A DNA stretch of 64,000 nt from assembly GCF_013307205.1 (NCBI RefSeq), contig NZ_CP028940.1:725692-789691 (forward strand), written 5' to 3'. The position numbers were made by a program, and so were the translations under genes. The stretch comes from Polynucleobacter arcticus (GTDB lineage Bacteria; Pseudomonadota; Gammaproteobacteria; Burkholderiales; Burkholderiaceae). Below, one piece after another: positions 60,134-64,000 of the stretch. Every line of letters begins with the position of its first letter. Positions within the stretch are counted from its first letter, which is position 1. The notes beneath the pieces were generated by a model. The model saw only the letters and a list, made by a program, of their open reading frames with translations. It was not told the origin of the DNA and made no database searches.

Positions 60134-60964
60134 TCAAAACTTCAGGCGATAGGTATCGCCTTCTTTTTTACCCAACAATGACAACAAACCAATCAAGGAT
60201 TCTTGTGCCTCTGGCGATGCACTTGCTTCACCAGAAAAATGCATTCCTTGGTTACTGCCTTGATTACTACCTGGATTACCAAATCCACCCTGCCCTTTTA
60301 GCAAGAGCGGTCCACTAGAGGTCGATAAAGTCCAATTCACCCCATCCTGTCCAATATTGGCAGAAATCTCATATGCGCCTAACGGTTTTACAGGACTAAC
60401 AGGGCTGGTGAGCTTACTTATGATAATTCGAATTACCCCTGAAGCAGAGGTATTTCCAGCATTTGAGCTCTCAAAATTGATCAAATTGATGTCGGTCCAG
60501 CGGGCTCCTAAATCTCCCCTGGGACGAAGGGTGCTCCAGGGGTTACCCAAACCCTCCAATATATTGGCTGGCAGCTTGATTTCATTAGCCAGAATTTGGG
60601 TTTTCGCCAGACTCCAGTGAATCAGCTGAGTTTGTTCTAAAGCAGCAAATTGCAGCTCGGTTACACAAGAAAATGAGGATAACTTGCAAGAGCTAAGCCA
60701 ATGAAAGCGCTCAGTAACTGACAAGGGCTCTCGGCAACCACCAGAGGAAGCGTTGGGCTCTGAAAAAGCCAAGGCTGCACTGCCCTGCCAAATCGTTCCT
60801 GTTGGCTGATGCAAGATCACACGACACGCAGACTGATTTGCCAAAGCTCCACCAATCCAAGTCACTGGTAGCTGATAAATCATCACCGTCAAACATGCCA
60901 GCAGCAAAACAGGCCAAAACAATTTGGGTAATTTGGGGTATGAGAAATCCAACACTAACTTCAT
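60134..60964 (-). CDS. gspN: Type II secretion protein GspN
   Basis: 276 residues; one N-terminal membrane helix (about 16-36) then a beta-rich periplasmic domain with the GspN-like segments QPTGTIWQGSAALAF and LRPRGDLGARW. GspN is an optional T2SS component. ATG overlaps the gspM stop by 4 bp. The sequence is poorly conserved in the family, so naming relies mainly on operon order. Confidence 0.83.
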   Translation of the reverse strand: MKLVLDFSYPKLPKLFWPVLLLACLTVMIYQLPVTWIGGALANQSACRVILHQPTGTIWQGSAALAFSEPNASSGGCREPLSVTERFHWLSSCKLSSFSCVTELQFAALEQTQLIHWSLAKTQILANEIKLPANILEGLGNPWSTLRPRGDLGARWTDINLINFESSNAGNTSASGVIRIIISKLTSPVSPVKPLGAYEISANIGQDGVNWTLSTSSGPLLLKGQGGFGNPGSNQGSNQGMHFSGEASASPEAQESLIGLLSLLGKKEGDTYRLKF

Positions 60965-61740
60965 CTAGACACTCCCACCTGAGCGCCATACTGCATCAAC
61001 ACTCCATTAATACTCACCATACCAGCGCCCGTAGTCGCAACTACATTAAGCTTTTCGGGATACAGGCGCCACGTAGTGCGTATCTCATCCAGCGCTTCTA
61101 GCAAGATTGAGAACATCACATCACTTGCCTGAAACTCAATACGCGGCGGGTTATCTGCAGATAAACGCAGGACGCTGGGTTTGAGCCCACGTGCAGTCAA
61201 CACATTACGAATCTTTTGCAGCTCCATATCATCAAGCAAGGTGACAGTTCCTGGGGCAGCACTAAATGAAGATGTCGATCCCGATGCTGCTGTGGTTTTG
61301 GCCAACTTGACGAGGTTTTGTAATTGCGACCACTGCGCAGGTCGCAATTCCAATTGATCACCAATCCGTTGCGCATAGGGTGCCAAGACATAGCTGTACA
61401 AAATCAACGCAGCGATCAACACAGCAAATAAGGCCAGTAAACCTAAAAGTCGCTTGCGCTGACGCTCCATTAAATCTTGCATCAATAACGGCAATTGTTT
61501 GAGATCAAATTTGCTGCGACTATCAATATGAGAATGACCATCTTCAGGATTCGCAACAGGGGCCGATGAGGGAGCCGATGAAGCAGTCGCAGCGGAAATC
61601 GTTTGTTGCCAGTTTTTAAACTGAGATCCTAATTTTTTTAGATCCTGTATTGAGTAATCTTTACTCAATACCTCTCTCAGTTGCTTGAGGGCAGCCATGA
61701 TCTTTTCGGAGAAATTTCCTGCAGGGCGCTGATTCATCAT
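60961..61740 (-). CDS. gspM: Type II secretion protein GspM
   Basis: 259 residues: an N-terminal cytoplasmic extension (about 1-95), longer than in many GspM proteins and containing an Ala/Ser-rich linker, one membrane helix (about 100-120), and a periplasmic ferredoxin-like fold whose end (MLDEIRTTWR-like, LDEIRTTWRLYPEKLNVVATTGAGMVSINGVL) fits GspM. Identified mainly by position between gspL and gspN. The ATG has GAGG 5 bases upstream. Confidence 0.82.
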   Translation of the reverse strand: MMNQRPAGNFSEKIMAALKQLREVLSKDYSIQDLKKLGSQFKNWQQTISAATASSAPSSAPVANPEDGHSHIDSRSKFDLKQLPLLMQDLMERQRKRLLGLLALFAVLIAALILYSYVLAPYAQRIGDQLELRPAQWSQLQNLVKLAKTTAASGSTSSFSAAPGTVTLLDDMELQKIRNVLTARGLKPSVLRLSADNPPRIEFQASDVMFSILLEALDEIRTTWRLYPEKLNVVATTGAGMVSINGVLMQYGAQVGVSR

Positions 61741-61747
61741 CTGAGCC

Positions 61748-63151
61748 TCATGATCCTAGCCCTGCAAAGGGCTCCAAGCGATAGCGATGAGGCCCGATCA
61801 CTTTCACCATAAAGCCCAATGACCTCGCTTTTTGGATCACTTGGGCACTGGTTTGATTCATGCTACCAGACTTAAATTCAAAATCGATGCCATATCCATC
61901 GTAATTAATCTTTTGCAAAACGTCAGGGCCATACCCAGCTCTCAATAACTGTAACTTGGCTGCCATCGGTGCAAAATCGGCATCCGACACTAAGCCTTGT
62001 CGCCTCTGATCCTGCGCTACTTGCTTTGTCAACGTATCAATTACGGCACCTGTCGCCTGCTTACCATCAATCGCCTTGTCTTGATTGAGTTTGGCTATGG
62101 AGGCGGGAGTGAGAGATTGCACTGCAAGCACCTCCATTTGATTACCCCAACGCCAGTTATCCAATACTAAGAAACTTAAATGCAATGCATAACCCAAAAG
62201 AACAGTGGCTAGTAAGTAAGTAGCCCACCGCGATGGCTGATGCCATAGTGCTGGATTAGTCCATGAGGTGTTTGCGCCGACAGCTAAATCTTTACCTGCA
62301 CGCTTGCGTTTGAGCATGTCAGAAAATTGCGTGAATGCGGAGCCAGAACCTGCTTCACGCCTAAAGGTTTTGGGCAATAAATTCAATGCGTAATTTGCAG
62401 AATGACTGGAAGTCGTTTCTTGCATAAATCGTTGCGCGCCCTCTACAAGCAGAGGCCAGGAGAGCTCGGTGAGATGAGCATCCTTTACCGACTGAGGAAG
62501 CGTGATTTGATCTGGAGTGGCATGGTCCACATTGTTCTCTATCCAAGCTAGACCAAGCTGATCACTAGAGCGGGCCGTGAAGATCATGTTGTCACCGTGC
62601 TGCTGATAAGCGATCACCCTTTGCTCACCATGAACTGGCAAATTCAATAAGAAACAATCCGGAATCAAGCGAACCCGTTGACTCAGGAGACCTTCTAATT
62701 GTTTGCTTAACCAGGTATACCAAGCTCGATCAATCAGCGCGATCACTCTTTGCATCGCGGGTTTGCCAGGCACTGGTGGTAAAGCTTGAACTGATAAATT
62801 CTGCGCGCCCGTTAAAACATATTCCTCAATGAGGTTCGGAAGTATTTGCTGTAATTTTTTGGCATTGGCCAATGGGACTTTTACTTCGATCAAACGTACA
62901 TCAATGGTCGGCAGTAAAACCAGCACTTCATCGGCATATGGCATTGACTCGGTTGTGCCAACACCATTCTCTGAGTTGGATTGGGCTGGATCAGAAACTT
63001 TAGAAGTAGGCTCGTCTATTAAACACCATGCAAATTGTTCAGCACATGCCAAGTCCTGCCATTCGCGTGCAGAATCACTCTGCGCACTAGATGCACCAGA
63101 GCCAGCACCAATAAATGGCTTAAGAGGACAACATACTATTAATAAGCTCAA
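61748..63151 (-). CDS. gspL: Type II secretion protein GspL
   Basis: 467 residues: cytoplasmic actin-like domain (about 1-310, with VLVLLPTIDVRLIEVKVPLANAKKLQQILPNLIEEYVL), one membrane helix (about 315-335), and a periplasmic domain that partners GspM. It binds GspE at the membrane. The start is a TTG at 63151; the gene lies 45 bp downstream of gspK. Confidence 0.88.
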   Translation of the reverse strand: MSLLIVCCPLKPFIGAGSGASSAQSDSAREWQDLACAEQFAWCLIDEPTSKVSDPAQSNSENGVGTTESMPYADEVLVLLPTIDVRLIEVKVPLANAKKLQQILPNLIEEYVLTGAQNLSVQALPPVPGKPAMQRVIALIDRAWYTWLSKQLEGLLSQRVRLIPDCFLLNLPVHGEQRVIAYQQHGDNMIFTARSSDQLGLAWIENNVDHATPDQITLPQSVKDAHLTELSWPLLVEGAQRFMQETTSSHSANYALNLLPKTFRREAGSGSAFTQFSDMLKRKRAGKDLAVGANTSWTNPALWHQPSRWATYLLATVLLGYALHLSFLVLDNWRWGNQMEVLAVQSLTPASIAKLNQDKAIDGKQATGAVIDTLTKQVAQDQRRQGLVSDADFAPMAAKLQLLRAGYGPDVLQKINYDGYGIDFEFKSGSMNQTSAQVIQKARSLGFMVKVIGPHRYRLEPFAGLGS

Positions 63152-63196
63152 ATTGAGAATTCTTTGAATGTTTCAGCCAGAATATTTCCGATCCAA

Positions 63197-64000
63197 TTAC
63201 TCAACTGCCATTTTCCCAGTCTTGCTCCAGATCACTTGCGTGAAATTACCACTGGACAACGGGTTTTGTGACCGCTGAATCAATGCAGAATTAGCAAATA
63301 TACCTCTTCCCATGCGTATTTCTGAGCGCGCTAACCAATATTGGGAGCGGACATCCACTAAAGAGGCATCAATAGTGATGCCTTGGGCGCTTCCTAGCTT
63401 ATTTAATAGGCCAGTAATTTCATCTACGCTCTTGATTGGGGCAGTCGCTCTTAGTTGTACAAAAGCGCCTGCTGCCGACCGAGAAAGCCCTGGAATAGCG
63501 GCCATCAACACTTCAGGTGGGGCTGTATTGACGTTAACTGACGTTAAAGTTGGCAAAACAACAACAAAAGATCTTATCTTCTCTAAAATATCGGAATTAT
63601 AGTAAGTCAGCCTTAACAGACCCTCTAAGTCATAAACGGGCATATCCGTCTGCAAAATACCTTGGGCCGTCTGCTGAGCGAGGCCTTTATCTAGACCTAA
63701 GGTCTCCAATAGGCGCCCATACTCTTGAACTCCAGCTGGATTAATGGTTTTGAAGCCTTTGTCCCATAAATTGCTTAAATTGAAGCGGCTTTGGGCGTCA
63801 ATCAGTTGCCCTTGCAGACTTACTGCAGCGATTTCATCTGGAACATCAGTATTTTTTAAGAAATCCGCTACCTTACCGTCAGCTAGAGGTAAGGCCCAAG
63901 CTTCGCCCAAATGGTCGTATTGACTAGTGCGCTGATCTTCAACGAGTACCAAGCGAGCAAAGTCGATGGCGGCGCGTTGCAACCACTCCGCCTGAATGCG
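63197..64000 (-). CDS. gspK: Type II secretion minor pseudopilin GspK (partial, 5' end outside window)
   Basis: Tip minor pseudopilin. The frame continues past 64000, so the prepilin signal and N-terminal helix are missing; 267 codons are visible. The SAM-like helical insertion is seen around DLEGLLRLTYYNSDILEKI, and the conserved PTLTSVNVNTAPPEVLMAAIPGLSRSAAGAF segment is diagnostic for GspK. Upstream genes (gspG, H, I, J) are expected outside the window. Confidence 0.9.
   Translation of the reverse strand, partial: RIQAEWLQRAAIDFARLVLVEDQRTSQYDHLGEAWALPLADGKVADFLKNTDVPDEIAAVSLQGQLIDAQSRFNLSNLWDKGFKTINPAGVQEYGRLLETLGLDKGLAQQTAQGILQTDMPVYDLEGLLRLTYYNSDILEKIRSFVVVLPTLTSVNVNTAPPEVLMAAIPGLSRSAAGAFVQLRATAPIKSVDEITGLLNKLGSAQGITIDASLVDVRSQYWLARSEIRMGRGIFANSALIQRSQNPLSSGNFTQVIWSKTGKMAVE

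Overview
The window looks like a chromosomal segment of a free-living betaproteobacterium of the order Burkholderiales, most like Polynucleobacter (family Burkholderiaceae). This is inferred from gene content and from a moderate GC content judged by eye. Supporting markers are a monomeric NADP isocitrate dehydrogenase, a phasin, a Bug-type solute receptor, a fused LivM-LivG transporter, a CysI-DUF934 pair, MsrPQ, a DUF2889 protein and a type II secretion operon in the order K-L-M-N-D-E-F. No species name is proven. I saw no rRNA, tRNA, CRISPR array, insertion sequence or prophage.

Layout. 1-4931 (minus): the last three genes of a CzcCBA/CusCBA-type heavy-metal RND efflux operon, with the pump gene cut by the window edge. 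4932-5522: a long spacer with a candidate 23-26 codon mini-gene that has its own promoter and terminator. 5523-8268 (plus): a NhaR-like LysR regulator, an SbtA-type bicarbonate transporter and a DUF6671 zinc-ribbon protein. 8292-25311: mostly housekeeping and stress genes: phasin, two prolyl isomerases, TauE/SafE exporter, GNAT, isochorismatase-like hydrolase, RsuA, pterin dehydratase, SDR, MBL hydrolase, lipocalin, MsrPQ, Icd, an MFS carrier and a lytic transglycosylase.

25829-31996 is the most interesting part. After a secreted endonuclease and a DUF3820 protein comes a promoter overlapped by two Fur boxes (26852-26895). It drives a beta-barrel-like DUF6662 protein, an unlisted 59-aa ORF, a periplasmic FMN-binding protein, the flavin transferase ApbE and a four-helix, histidine-rich membrane protein. 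Together these look like an iron-starvation-induced flavin/heme electron-transfer chain across the envelope. Next to it lies a persulfide-detoxification module: a BigR/SqrR-like ArsR repressor, an ETHE1-like persulfide dioxygenase and a divergent TauE/SafE exporter with an AT-rich operator region between them.

32089-36983 (minus) is a branched-chain amino acid ABC transporter (livK-H-MG-F). 37129-39676 holds an EamA exporter and a GMC oxidoreductase. 39742-48506 is more accessory: a RelE/ParE toxin with an excisionase-like HTH partner, YjgA, a NYN-domain gene with a strange 5' end, an acyltransferase, PcaD, a Bug receptor, an amidohydrolase, an RHH-Doc toxin-antitoxin pair, an Xre regulator and HigBA. 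48671-52142 is for assimilatory sulfite reduction and its siroheme cofactor (CysI, DUF934, CobA, CbiX). 52280-53299 is a Ca2+/H+ antiporter. 53331-64000 (minus) is a type II secretion operon (gspK to gspF) followed closely by an M23 peptidase and an outer-membrane protein.
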